Below the pieces are notes generated by a model. That model was not told the origin of the DNA. It saw nothing but the letters and a program-made list of their open reading frames with translations, and did not search any database. A stretch of 51,107 bases of DNA from Acidobacteria bacterium UBA7540 (lineage in GTDB: Bacteria > Acidobacteriota > Terriglobia > UBA7540), in contig DLMI01000023.1 in the NCBI GenBank assembly GCA_002478145.1, positions 11,015 to 62,121 on the forward strand. Reading direction: 5' to 3'. Position numbers and translations under genes: made by a program. Of this stretch, positions 33,872-41,387 are shown piece after piece. Position 1 is the first letter of the stretch. Each line of letters begins with the position of its first letter.

Positions 33872-34612
33872 TCACCCCTTCCAATTCAATTCTGCATCGG
33901 GCCGCCGAATATAAAGGGCATCAAGGTCGCCGGCCGCCTGCTGTTTTCCTGTCCGGTAGTCCCGGAAACCAAGGCGCGCGACAGAGTCGACCAGCGTCCC
34001 CGTAACCGCCTGCCACTGGAACGAGCTGGAAAGGTTTTCACGAAGGGCGAGAGCTGCCCGATCGTGCCCCCTGACCACGCCCGTTGCCCTCACCCCTTCG
34101 GGCAGGCGACGGGTGAGGAAGGGGTTCAGCTCTTCGGGTTTCAGCAACCTGCCTTCATCAGCGGGCAAGTAACAGGGTTGGTAGCCTGTGTCCCCCTCGG
34201 GTTGGCGATAGAAGAGCCCCACAAAAAACTCTCCCCGGCGCGCATCCAGGATGGACGCGGCCCAGTCCGTCCGTATTTGAGCTGCTTCGACGAGTGCTTC
34301 CAATACCGAAACCCCGCGAACTGGCAACCCGCATGCCTTCGCCCAACCCTGTGCTGCGGCCAGACCCACGCGGATTCCTGTGAAGGATCCCGGCCCGGTA
34401 GCGACCGCGATCAGTCCCATGTCGGCCAGACCTCGGATGGGCACGCCACGGCGCACCTTAGCTTCTTCGATTGCCTGGTCCACCATGTAGAACAGGCTGA
34501 CGGAGTAGCGGTTCGCCGGACCGTCATTCGCGACACGCGCCAGACATTCATGGTCACGAAAGATGCCCACTCCTCCGACTTCGCTTGTGGTATCAAACGC
34601 CAGAATCAACAT
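33872..34612 (-). CDS. tsaB: tRNA threonylcarbamoyladenosine biosynthesis protein TsaB
   Basis: Scaffold partner of TsaD in the essential t6A37 modification of ANN-decoding tRNAs. The 246-residue ASKHA-fold protein shows ILAFDTTSEVGGVGIF at the front and the family signature GPGSFTGIRVGLAAAQGWA; VSVLEAL and DARRGEFFVGLF follow. It is co-oriented with rimI. The ATG at 34612 has no obvious ribosome-binding site. The region from 34613 to 34965 upstream holds no gene that I can support. Confidence 0.93.
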   Translation of the reverse strand: MLILAFDTTSEVGGVGIFRDHECLARVANDGPANRYSVSLFYMVDQAIEEAKVRRGVPIRGLADMGLIAVATGPGSFTGIRVGLAAAQGWAKACGLPVRGVSVLEALVEAAQIRTDWAASILDARRGEFFVGLFYRQPEGDTGYQPCYLPADEGRLLKPEELNPFLTRRLPEGVRATGVVRGHDRAALALRENLSSSFQWQAVTGTLVDSVARLGFRDYRTGKQQAAGDLDALYIRRPDAELNWKG

Positions 34613-34965
34613 CGCGAGCTATTATACGTTGGCCGAGCGGCCGGCGTGGGTAAAAGCTGTGTCCGCTCGAGTGGCCGCGAAGCTCCTTCCTCCCAAGTCT
34701 CCTATGGCCGGGTTTTTCGGTCATAACCGCACCAACTGCCGTTTCCCTCCCAGAAAACGAGGCCTGTAAGGCTGATGGTAGGGCCGAGTGCGGCTGGAAA
34801 CGAACGGCGGGGCGAAAGCGTATGCTACAATTGCCTTCCGGTCTTGAATTGCAAGGCAACGCTGGGAATTTCAAATACTTTTGGCTAAGGGGTCGGCAAC
34901 ATGTTGTAGGCGGGCACGGGTGTTTTTCCCCACCTGTCATCTACCACCGACTGCTTTTCCCCTCA
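34613..34965. other. Divergent spacer between tsaB and the SpoIIE-type gene
   Basis: About 350 bp. It has scattered G+C-rich words and an isolated TACAAT (34824-34829) without a properly spaced -35 box. Open frames across it have no recognisable domain. No ribosome-binding site precedes the phosphatase ATG (CCCCTCA-ATG). Confidence 0.4.
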
Positions 34966-36720
34966 ATGGCTGATGCAACCAAATCCGCTTCCCGTCCTCT
35001 CGAGCTGACAGAACTCCTTACCCTGATGGTGGAGGTCAGCGAGCGGATTAACTCCACGCTTGACCTCGACGAGTTGATGCAGCGCATCGCAGAGATCGTC
35101 AAACGCGCCATCGACTATGAGGTCTTCGCCATCCTTCTACTTAACGAAAAAACCCAGGAGTTGCACATTCGCTTCAGCATCGGCCACCCAGATGAGTTGG
35201 TGCGGAACCTGCGAATCAAGGTCGGTGAAGGGATCGTGGGGCGCGTGGCGCGGACCCGCCGCTCAATCCTGGTCAATGACGTGCTCAAGGACCCCAGCTA
35301 TATTCAGTCCGTGTCCCCCATCCGGTCGGAGTTGGCAGTCCCGCTGATTACAAAGAACCGCCTTATTGGCGTGATCGATCTAGAAGCGCCCTGGCCGGAT
35401 TTCTTCAACGATTCGCACCTCAACCTTCTGGAACTACTCGCCAGCCGTATGGCCATGGCGCTGGACAATGCCCGCCTCTATCGCCGCAGCGTGCGGCAGG
35501 CACGGGCTCTCCAGTTGCTCAATGAGATCAGCCGGGAAATGAGCTCCGTCCTGGTCTTGAACGAGCTGTTGCGAAAGATCGGGACGCTGACCAAAAGGCT
35601 GATTGATTATCACCGGTTCAGCATCCTGCTTGCCGACGAGCAAGCCCAGGCTTTCAATGCCGTGATCTCTCTGAAACAGGATGAGCACGAACCTGAGAGG
35701 GGCATGGTCCGTTTTGGTCAGGGAATTGTGGGTGCGGCCGCCGACCTCCGTCAGACTGTGGTAGTCCCCGATGTCTCCAAAGACCCCCGGTATGTCCTCC
35801 TCAACCCTGAAACACGCTCGGAAATGGCGATCCCTCTCATCTACCGTGGCCGCGTCATCGGCGTCGTGGACCTCGAGAGCCCGCAATTGAGCTACTTTAC
35901 GGAAGAGCACGTTCGCATCTTCTCCACGCTCGCTCCGCAAATTGCCATTGCCATTGAAAACGCCCGGCTTTACGAACGAGTGGCACGAAGCGAGGCACGC
36001 CTCGAACGCGACCTGCAGCGCGCCCAGGAAATCCAGATGCATCTCATGCCGGGGACTGCGCCGTCCATCCCTGGCATGGAAGTGGCGTTGCGCTTCCAGC
36101 CCGCGCGGGAATTGGGGGGCGACCTTTACGATTTTCTGACTTATGGAAAAGACCGCCATGTGCTGGCGGTCGGCGATGTGAGCGGCAAAGGCGCTCCTGC
36201 TGCCTTGTACGGAGCTATGGCCAGCGGTATCCTGCGCAGCCTGGCCCCCCAAAAGCTCTCCCCTCCTGATTTATTGAGGAGGCTCAGCCTGGTTCTTCTC
36301 GAACGCAAGATCGAAGGTCACTTCATTACGCTGACCTACGCCATCTGGGAACCGCGCACGAAGACGCTACGCCTCGCGAATGCGGGAATGCCTTTACCCC
36401 TCCTGGTGAGAAAGGGTCAATGCCGGCCCATTCGCGCCGAGGGAATCCCCTTGGGCCTGCTGGAACACGCCCAGTACCAGGAAGTATCGGTGGGGCTGGA
36501 GTCAGGGGACCTGTTCGCGATGTTTTCGGATGGCATCGTCGAGGCGGCGAACACCAAGTACGAGGAATTCGGGCCGCGACGCCTGGAGAACGTGCTGCGC
36601 CAGAATTTCCATCGCTCCCCTCAGGAAATCATCGATACTCTTTTTGAAGAAGTGCGGGAGTTTGAGCAAGGTCGCCCGCCGCGCGACGACCAGACGATTG
36701 TCCTTCTCAGGGTCCGCTGA
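34966..36720 (+). CDS. GAF-GAF-SpoIIE serine phosphatase
   Basis: A 584-residue cytoplasmic signalling protein: GAF domain 1 (about 30-170, starting LDELMQRIAEIVKRAIDYEVFAILLL), GAF domain 2 (about 200-345), a short coiled linker (LERDLQRAQEIQMHLMP) and a PP2C-like SpoIIE/RsbU phosphatase (about 375-583). Metal-binding Asp residues lie in ARELGGDLYDF, VGDVSGKG and FSDGI, and DDQTIVLL at the end. Such proteins dephosphorylate anti-sigma-factor antagonists to switch stress or partner-switch sigma control. Ligands of the GAF domains are unknown and no anti-sigma gene is nearby. The longer frame from 34822 adds 48 unlikely residues. Confidence 0.93.
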   Translation: MADATKSASRPLELTELLTLMVEVSERINSTLDLDELMQRIAEIVKRAIDYEVFAILLLNEKTQELHIRFSIGHPDELVRNLRIKVGEGIVGRVARTRRSILVNDVLKDPSYIQSVSPIRSELAVPLITKNRLIGVIDLEAPWPDFFNDSHLNLLELLASRMAMALDNARLYRRSVRQARALQLLNEISREMSSVLVLNELLRKIGTLTKRLIDYHRFSILLADEQAQAFNAVISLKQDEHEPERGMVRFGQGIVGAAADLRQTVVVPDVSKDPRYVLLNPETRSEMAIPLIYRGRVIGVVDLESPQLSYFTEEHVRIFSTLAPQIAIAIENARLYERVARSEARLERDLQRAQEIQMHLMPGTAPSIPGMEVALRFQPARELGGDLYDFLTYGKDRHVLAVGDVSGKGAPAALYGAMASGILRSLAPQKLSPPDLLRRLSLVLLERKIEGHFITLTYAIWEPRTKTLRLANAGMPLPLLVRKGQCRPIRAEGIPLGLLEHAQYQEVSVGLESGDLFAMFSDGIVEAANTKYEEFGPRRLENVLRQNFHRSPQEIIDTLFEEVREFEQGRPPRDDQTIVLLRVR

Positions 36721-36756
36721 AAGACGGAGAGCAGAAGGCAGTTGAGTCTGGGCACG

Positions 36757-36844
36757 ATGTCATTCCGAGCGAAGCGAGGAATCTCGCTTTGCTTTTTGGA
36801 GGGTGGACTCAGAGCGAGATTCCTCGCTTCGCTCGGAATGACAT
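36757..36844. repeat. GTCATTC hairpin element, copy 2 (core)
   Basis: A perfect 32-bp inverted repeat (36757-36788 and 36813-36844) starting ATGTCATTCCGAGCGAAGCG, with a 24-nt loop. It lacks the CAGGCTG ends of copies 1 and 3. The left arm also reads as a small intrinsic terminator: GCGAG-GAAT-CTCGC then TTTGCTTTTT (36774-36797), 53 nt after the phosphatase stop. Confidence 0.85.
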
Positions 36845-36886
36845 GCCTCGTGTTGATGAGCGACTGACCACTGACGACTGACAACG

Positions 36887-38140
36887 GTGAAGCAACCCAT
36901 GGAGGCCTTTCGCTACGAATCCGGGCAATTACTGTGTGAAAACGTTCCCGTCGAGTCGCTTGCCGAGCGCTTTGGGACGCCGGCCTATGTTTACAGCCAA
37001 GCCGCCATCTTGGGCAATTTCTCACGTCTGAAGCAAAGCCTGGCGTCGGTACCGAACCTCATCTGTTATTCCGTAAAGGCTAATTCCAATCTCAGGATTC
37101 TGAACCTGCTCCGCCAGGCGGGAGCTGGTTTTGACGTTGTTTCGGGTGGGGAACTGGCGCGTGCTTTACGTGCCGGGGCACTCGCCGACCACATCGTTTT
37201 TTCCGGCGTGGGCAAGACCAAGGAGGAAATTGACGCCGGGCTTTCGGCGGGCATCGGGATGTTCAACGTCGAGTCGGCGGGCGAACTCGAACTGATCGAC
37301 AGCCGTGCCCGCTCTCTTGGGAGGCCCGCCCGCATCGCCATCCGTGTTAACCCGGAGGTCGAGGCGCGAACGCACCCTTACATTTCCACCGGCCAGATCA
37401 TTCACAAGTTTGGCGTCCCGAAGGACGAAGCCCTGGATCTTTACCGCCGTGCCGCCCGATCGAGCCACTTGGAGATTTACGGCGTGGCTTGCCACATCGG
37501 ATCGCAAATCCTCGAAGTAGAGCCCTTCCTTAAGGCCTTGGACGAAATCCTGGGTGTGGCGGCGCAGCTTCAGACCGAGGGCAGGTGCGTCGAATACCTC
37601 GACCTGGGCGGCGGATATGGAATCCGGTACGCGGATGAGCAACCCCTCGACTTCGACGCGATGGGGCGCGGGCTCGCGGACCGCCTGCGAGCCACCAAGT
37701 ACCGGCTGATCCTCGAGCCGGGCCGCGCCTTGGTGGGCAACGCGGGCATCCTGCTGACCCGCGTGCTTTACGTGAAGCGAAACCGCCAGAAGAACTTCAT
37801 CGTGGTGGACGCCGGAATGAACGACTTCATGCGTCCCGCGCTCTACGGTTCCTATCACGAAATTATTCCTGTTCGCGACCATCAGGGGGATAGGCTTCAA
37901 GCCGATGTGGTGGGCCCGCTTTGCGAGACGGGCGATTTTCTCGCCCAGGATCGGGAAATGCCGGACGTCGAACCGGGTGAGTTGCTTGCCATCCTCGCCA
38001 CGGGCGCTTACGGCTTCGTGCTCTCTTCCAATTACAACACCCGCCCGCGGCCTTCCGAAGTCCTCGTCCACGGCCGCAAGGCAGAATTGATCCGGCCGCG
38101 TGAGAGATTGGAAGATTTGATGGCAGGCGAAGCCCTCTAG
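36887..38140 (+). CDS. lysA: Diaminopimelate decarboxylase
   Basis: Last step of lysine synthesis: meso-diaminopimelate to lysine, PLP-dependent. The 417-residue fold-III barrel has the PLP Lys in YSVKANSN, DVVSGGEL, HKFGV, ACHIGSQI, YLDLGGGYGI, LEPGRALVGNAG, and the substrate motif GPLCETGDF with the catalytic Cys from the second subunit. GTG at 36887 or ATG at 36899 may start it; a GACCACTGACGACTGAC word array ends just before, with no ribosome site. The stop TAG abuts repeat copy 3. Confidence 0.95.
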   Translation: MKQPMEAFRYESGQLLCENVPVESLAERFGTPAYVYSQAAILGNFSRLKQSLASVPNLICYSVKANSNLRILNLLRQAGAGFDVVSGGELARALRAGALADHIVFSGVGKTKEEIDAGLSAGIGMFNVESAGELELIDSRARSLGRPARIAIRVNPEVEARTHPYISTGQIIHKFGVPKDEALDLYRRAARSSHLEIYGVACHIGSQILEVEPFLKALDEILGVAAQLQTEGRCVEYLDLGGGYGIRYADEQPLDFDAMGRGLADRLRATKYRLILEPGRALVGNAGILLTRVLYVKRNRQKNFIVVDAGMNDFMRPALYGSYHEIIPVRDHQGDRLQADVVGPLCETGDFLAQDREMPDVEPGELLAILATGAYGFVLSSNYNTRPRPSEVLVHGRKAELIRPRERLEDLMAGEAL

Positions 38141-38358
38141 CAGGATGCTGAGAAACGTTTGCGAACGCTGTCATTCCGAGCCCTTCACTGTCATTCCGAG
38201 CAAAGCGAGGAATCTCGCCCTGCCCGTTCAGGGTAAACTGCGCGAGGAATCTCGCTCTGGAAACCCCGATCTGATCGGGGCGAGATTCCTCGTCGCCCGC
38301 CAATAAGAATGGCGGACTCCTCGGAATGACAGGCTTGACGAGTTTTTCAGCGCCCTGC
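38140..38358. repeat. CAGGCTG/GTCATTC hairpin element, copy 3
   Basis: The ends GCAGGATGCTGAGAAACG (38140-38157) and CGAGTTTTTCAGCGCCCTGC (38339-38358) are imperfect complements. Within are GCTGTCATTCCGAG words (two tandem on the left), GAGGAATCTCGC and facing copies, and a CCCCGATctGATCGGGG palindrome. CTA flanks both ends. The left end overlaps the last base of the lysA stop codon. Confidence 0.8.
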
Positions 38359-38457
38359 TATGTTTGTTGTCCCACACCCCCGGCGGATTTTGGGTATTGT
38401 CGCCACCGGCTTGTCTCGCTTATGATGACCCCTGCCGCTCGCTGAGCGGACTTGGCT

Positions 38458-39369
38458 ATGAGTGAGCGATTCTCCGTACGAGTGCCGGCAACTTGCGCGA
38501 ACCTGGGCTGCCTTTTCGATTGTGCCGCGCTGGCATTAAGCCTTTACCTCGATCTGCACATCACACCGCGCCGCGACGGGAACGTTTCCCTCCACTATGC
38601 AGGGGTAAATCCCGAGCGGATTCCTGGCGACTCCAACAACCTCGTTGCCCGCGTCATCGAGGAGACTCTCGAAAGCTGGGGCAAAAGGCGCGGCTTTGAC
38701 CTGGAGATTCACAACCAGATTCCGGTGGGTGTGGGTCTCGGTTCGAGCGCCGCGGCAATCGTGGGCGCCCTGGTGGCCTGCCACTGGCTCGTGGGCCGGC
38801 CGCTCTTTGATGAAGAGCTGGTGACCCTAGCAAGCCTGCGCGAAGGGCATCCCGACAACGTCGCAGCGGCTTGGCACGGTGGGTTCACGCTGGCGGTCAA
38901 CGAAGGCGAGCGGGTGCTCGCCTATTCGTGCCCGGTCCCCGAAGACCTTCAGCTTGTCCTGGTCGTACCGAACTACGCGCTTGCGACGAAAGAGGCTCGA
39001 GCGGTCTTGCCCAGCCAATACTCGCGCGCCGATGCGGTTTATAACTTGCAGCGCGCCACCGTCCTGGCCGCACAGTTCTTTTCCGGCAAGACGGATTTCC
39101 ACGCGGGGTTCTTTGAAGATCGCTGGCATCAACCCTACCGGGCGGCCTTAGTGCCCGGCTTGACGGAGGTGCTCAGCACCAAGCACCCTGACGTTCTGGG
39201 GATATGCCTCAGTGGCGCGGGACCTTCCATCCTGGCTTTTGCGCGCGCCAATGCTGCCACCGTCGGCGAACTTATCCGGCAAACCCTGGCGCAACGCGGC
39301 GTCGAGGCCCAACCGTACGTTCTCGCCACCGATAACCGGGGAGCCAAGGGCTGGAGCCTTCCTGGCTAG
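38458..39369 (+). CDS. thrB: Homoserine kinase
   Basis: ATP-dependent phosphorylation of homoserine for threonine synthesis. The 303-residue GHMP kinase has VRVPATCANLGCLFDCAALAL at the front, the phosphate loop PVGVGLGSSAAAIVGALVA, a REGHPDNVAAAWHGGF segment typical of ThrB, and the C-terminal ICLSGAGPSILAF motif. TTG at 38452 is an alternative start. It follows lysA after repeat copy 3; both belong to the aspartate family pathway. Confidence 0.93.
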   Translation: MSERFSVRVPATCANLGCLFDCAALALSLYLDLHITPRRDGNVSLHYAGVNPERIPGDSNNLVARVIEETLESWGKRRGFDLEIHNQIPVGVGLGSSAAAIVGALVACHWLVGRPLFDEELVTLASLREGHPDNVAAAWHGGFTLAVNEGERVLAYSCPVPEDLQLVLVVPNYALATKEARAVLPSQYSRADAVYNLQRATVLAAQFFSGKTDFHAGFFEDRWHQPYRAALVPGLTEVLSTKHPDVLGICLSGAGPSILAFARANAATVGELIRQTLAQRGVEAQPYVLATDNRGAKGWSLPG

Positions 39370-40346
39370 AAGGCGAGGGGCAAATCAAAAGCCAGAAGTA
39401 CAAATTCAGGCGAAGACCCGCATTCCACTCTCAAGGCTCGCATCTAATCCGTCGACTTCATACCTGAAACCTGCTCTTGTAGTTCCTGAATCCTGAATCC
39501 TGGTCTGGCACCTGACACCCCGAACCTGCCCTTCTTCTTCCCGAATCCCGAATCCTGAATCCTGCTCTTCCCCACCTACCACCTACCACATACCACCTAC
39601 CGTCTACCACTTACCTCCTGCCAGTCACTAACTACCTGTCTTTTCAACAACATTCCCGCTTTCAACGCATAACTACCTTTGTTTTCTATAACATTCCCGC
39701 TTTGCCGCCGCTTATGAAAGACCGACCCTTTGTTTTCATAGACATTCCCGCGTTGCTCGTTCACTTTTTAAAGTTACTACTCCTTTCTTTCCCTGTCGTA
39801 GGTGACATCTTGTCCAGGGCTGCCATCCCTGCGAAGAGCCCTCTCCACCCCGCCTCCCTCAAACGCAGTAGGCAGTCGGCGGTAGCCAGAAGGAAGAAAA
39901 CAATTCACAATCCACCACTCCCTATCAGAATTCATAACTGCTCCTGTCTGTGCCCTTCTACTTGCAGGCTCCTGACTCCTAATTCTTGCACAACCTCACA
40001 TACAACTCTAGCCTATTTGTTTCGATTTGTCAAGGGACATGAAGTCCGCTTCGGTCCTGCAAGGCCAAGCCTAAAGCGGATTGTCCTATTTGCGGCGCGG
40101 CAAGAATCCGCGCCGCTGGAAGAGCCGCCCGCCATTAAGATCGGCGGGCCGGACCGCGGGCCCTGCGCCACCTATCTCCTTCCCCCTCTCCCCAGCCGGG
40201 GAGAGGGGGCCACGCTCTGGCAGTTCAGGGGTGAGGGGGAACGCGCACCTCGCTTCGGGGTGCACTAACCTTTTTGAGGAAGAGCCGCAGAGTCTCTGAT
40301 GAGGACGAGACAGTGCGCTTGTATCTACCCGCTACCTGCTACCCAT
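39370..40346. other. Gene-free ~1-kb repeat block after thrB
   Basis: No supportable gene. In order: CCTGAATCCTGAATCCTGG words (39484-39562), CTACCACCTACCACATACCACC words (39570-39620), three copies of ACATTCCCGC in diverged ~40-50-bp units (39650-39659, 39691-39700, 39742-39751), AATTCACAATCCACC words (about 39902-39930), the direct-repeat copy at 40091-40172, and a 12-bp palindrome CCCCCTCTCCCC-agcc-GGGGAGAGGGGG (40182-40209). A 188-codon frame here is assembled from these repeats and is rejected. Confidence 0.7.
40091..40172 (+). repeat. Island-flanking direct repeat, left copy
   Basis: TGCGGCGCGGCAAGAATCCG, then CGCCGCTGGAAGAGCCGC, a CCGCCattaagatCGGCG palindrome, and GGCCGGACCGCGGGCCCTG. 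The right copy at 43838-43903 matches closely but has AG in place of the palindrome. Both copies have the same orientation and bracket the DUF1828-like and nuclease-like genes. Confidence 0.75.
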
Positions 40347-41126
40347 TTATCCGGCCAGACCCGCGACGTACTGGCTACGCTGGGACCATACAGCTGGCGT
40401 CACGCGATAGGCCTTCAATGCTTCAATTATGTCCCCACCAACTGCTTGCTCTTGATCGTTGAGAAAAGCATAAGCTTCCGCTTCTTGGTCGGAACCCCCG
40501 GTGCGCGCCGCGCGCGTGTCGCTTAGAGTCCAGAGGTACGCGAAAGTATTTTCCTTCTTGGGAGCCGAGATCGCCTGCAGGATTCGCTCCGGACGGCTTT
40601 TCGACTTCGGAATCAGGAAATCCACACCATGGTCGTAGCCGCTCTTGCCCGCAAGCTTCACCCTGGCGGTGTAACGAATGTCATGGCTATCGAGGAAAGC
40701 ACGCACGTCCTCAAAGAAGAAACTTGCAACTCGAGGCTGGGCCATCACGAACATGTCGTTAACAGCCAACATTGCTTGGACCAGTGAATGCAGCCGCTGC
40801 CCGAGATTTTTCGCGGAGGCCTCGACGATCAACTGATTGTTTTCGACCCGCACACCGAGACCGTTGAGTACGCTATCCAGAACCATCTTTCGCTTAGGGG
40901 TGTCTACTTCCAGCCCGCTCGTTCTGAGGTCAGAGAGGATGTACCCATCGTCGGAAAGGACGATATTCCCGTTGTGCCGAACCGCGTACACCTGGAGATG
41001 ATCGTTGTGGCGGTCGAGAAAGGGAGTGGTCAGTTCGCAGGCTTCCCCCACTTCTTCCACACATAGTCCCTGGCGGAGCCAATCCACGTAAGAATCAATC
41101 AGCTTTTGGCACTCGTCCCGTTTCAC
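40347..41126 (-). CDS. DUF1828/DUF1829-like protein
   Basis: A 259-residue soluble protein. The N-terminal half (about 1-95, CELTTPFLDRHNDHLQVYAV and NIVLSDDGYILSDLRTSG) looks like DUF1828; the C-terminal half (FFFEDVRAFLDSHDIRYTARVKLAGKSGYDHGVDFLIP onward) looks like DUF1829. Proteins with this pair are scattered among phages and accessory regions and have no proven function. GTG at 41126 starts it, without an evident ribosome site. It is divergent from the nuclease-like gene (261 bp to its preferred start), so a shared regulatory spacer is possible. Family call from memory, moderate confidence. Confidence 0.65.
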   Translation of the reverse strand: MKRDECQKLIDSYVDWLRQGLCVEEVGEACELTTPFLDRHNDHLQVYAVRHNGNIVLSDDGYILSDLRTSGLEVDTPKRKMVLDSVLNGLGVRVENNQLIVEASAKNLGQRLHSLVQAMLAVNDMFVMAQPRVASFFFEDVRAFLDSHDIRYTARVKLAGKSGYDHGVDFLIPKSKSRPERILQAISAPKKENTFAYLWTLSDTRAARTGGSDQEAEAYAFLNDQEQAVGGDIIEALKAYRVTPAVWSQRSQYVAGLAG

Positions 41127-41387
41127 GTTATTGAAAGCATAGCACCTGGTTGACCATCACGTCTGGACTTTTTCCCCTTCAACTCAAGCGTATTAGTGGT
41201 AGCCACGGTCAATTCGTAATTGGAATTGACCGGGGGGTCGAAAACCCACGGGGAAGACCCGCAGTCAGAAAAGCGCTGACCGTGGGTACCCGCTATGTAT
41301 GGGTGGCAAAGCAGTATGAGCCTTGGTAGAGGCAGGATCAAGACGAACTCCGGCGGAGACGAGTTTGTACTTAAAACAGGCCGGGTG

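Noticed and set aside
34822..34965. 48-residue N-terminal extension of the SpoIIE-type phosphatase
   Set aside because: The extension has no domain and odd composition; the ATG at 34966 gives a normal GAF-first protein.
39702..40268. 188-codon plus-strand frame after thrB
   Set aside because: It is assembled from tandem words, the direct-repeat copy and a palindrome; no domain or plausible start signal.
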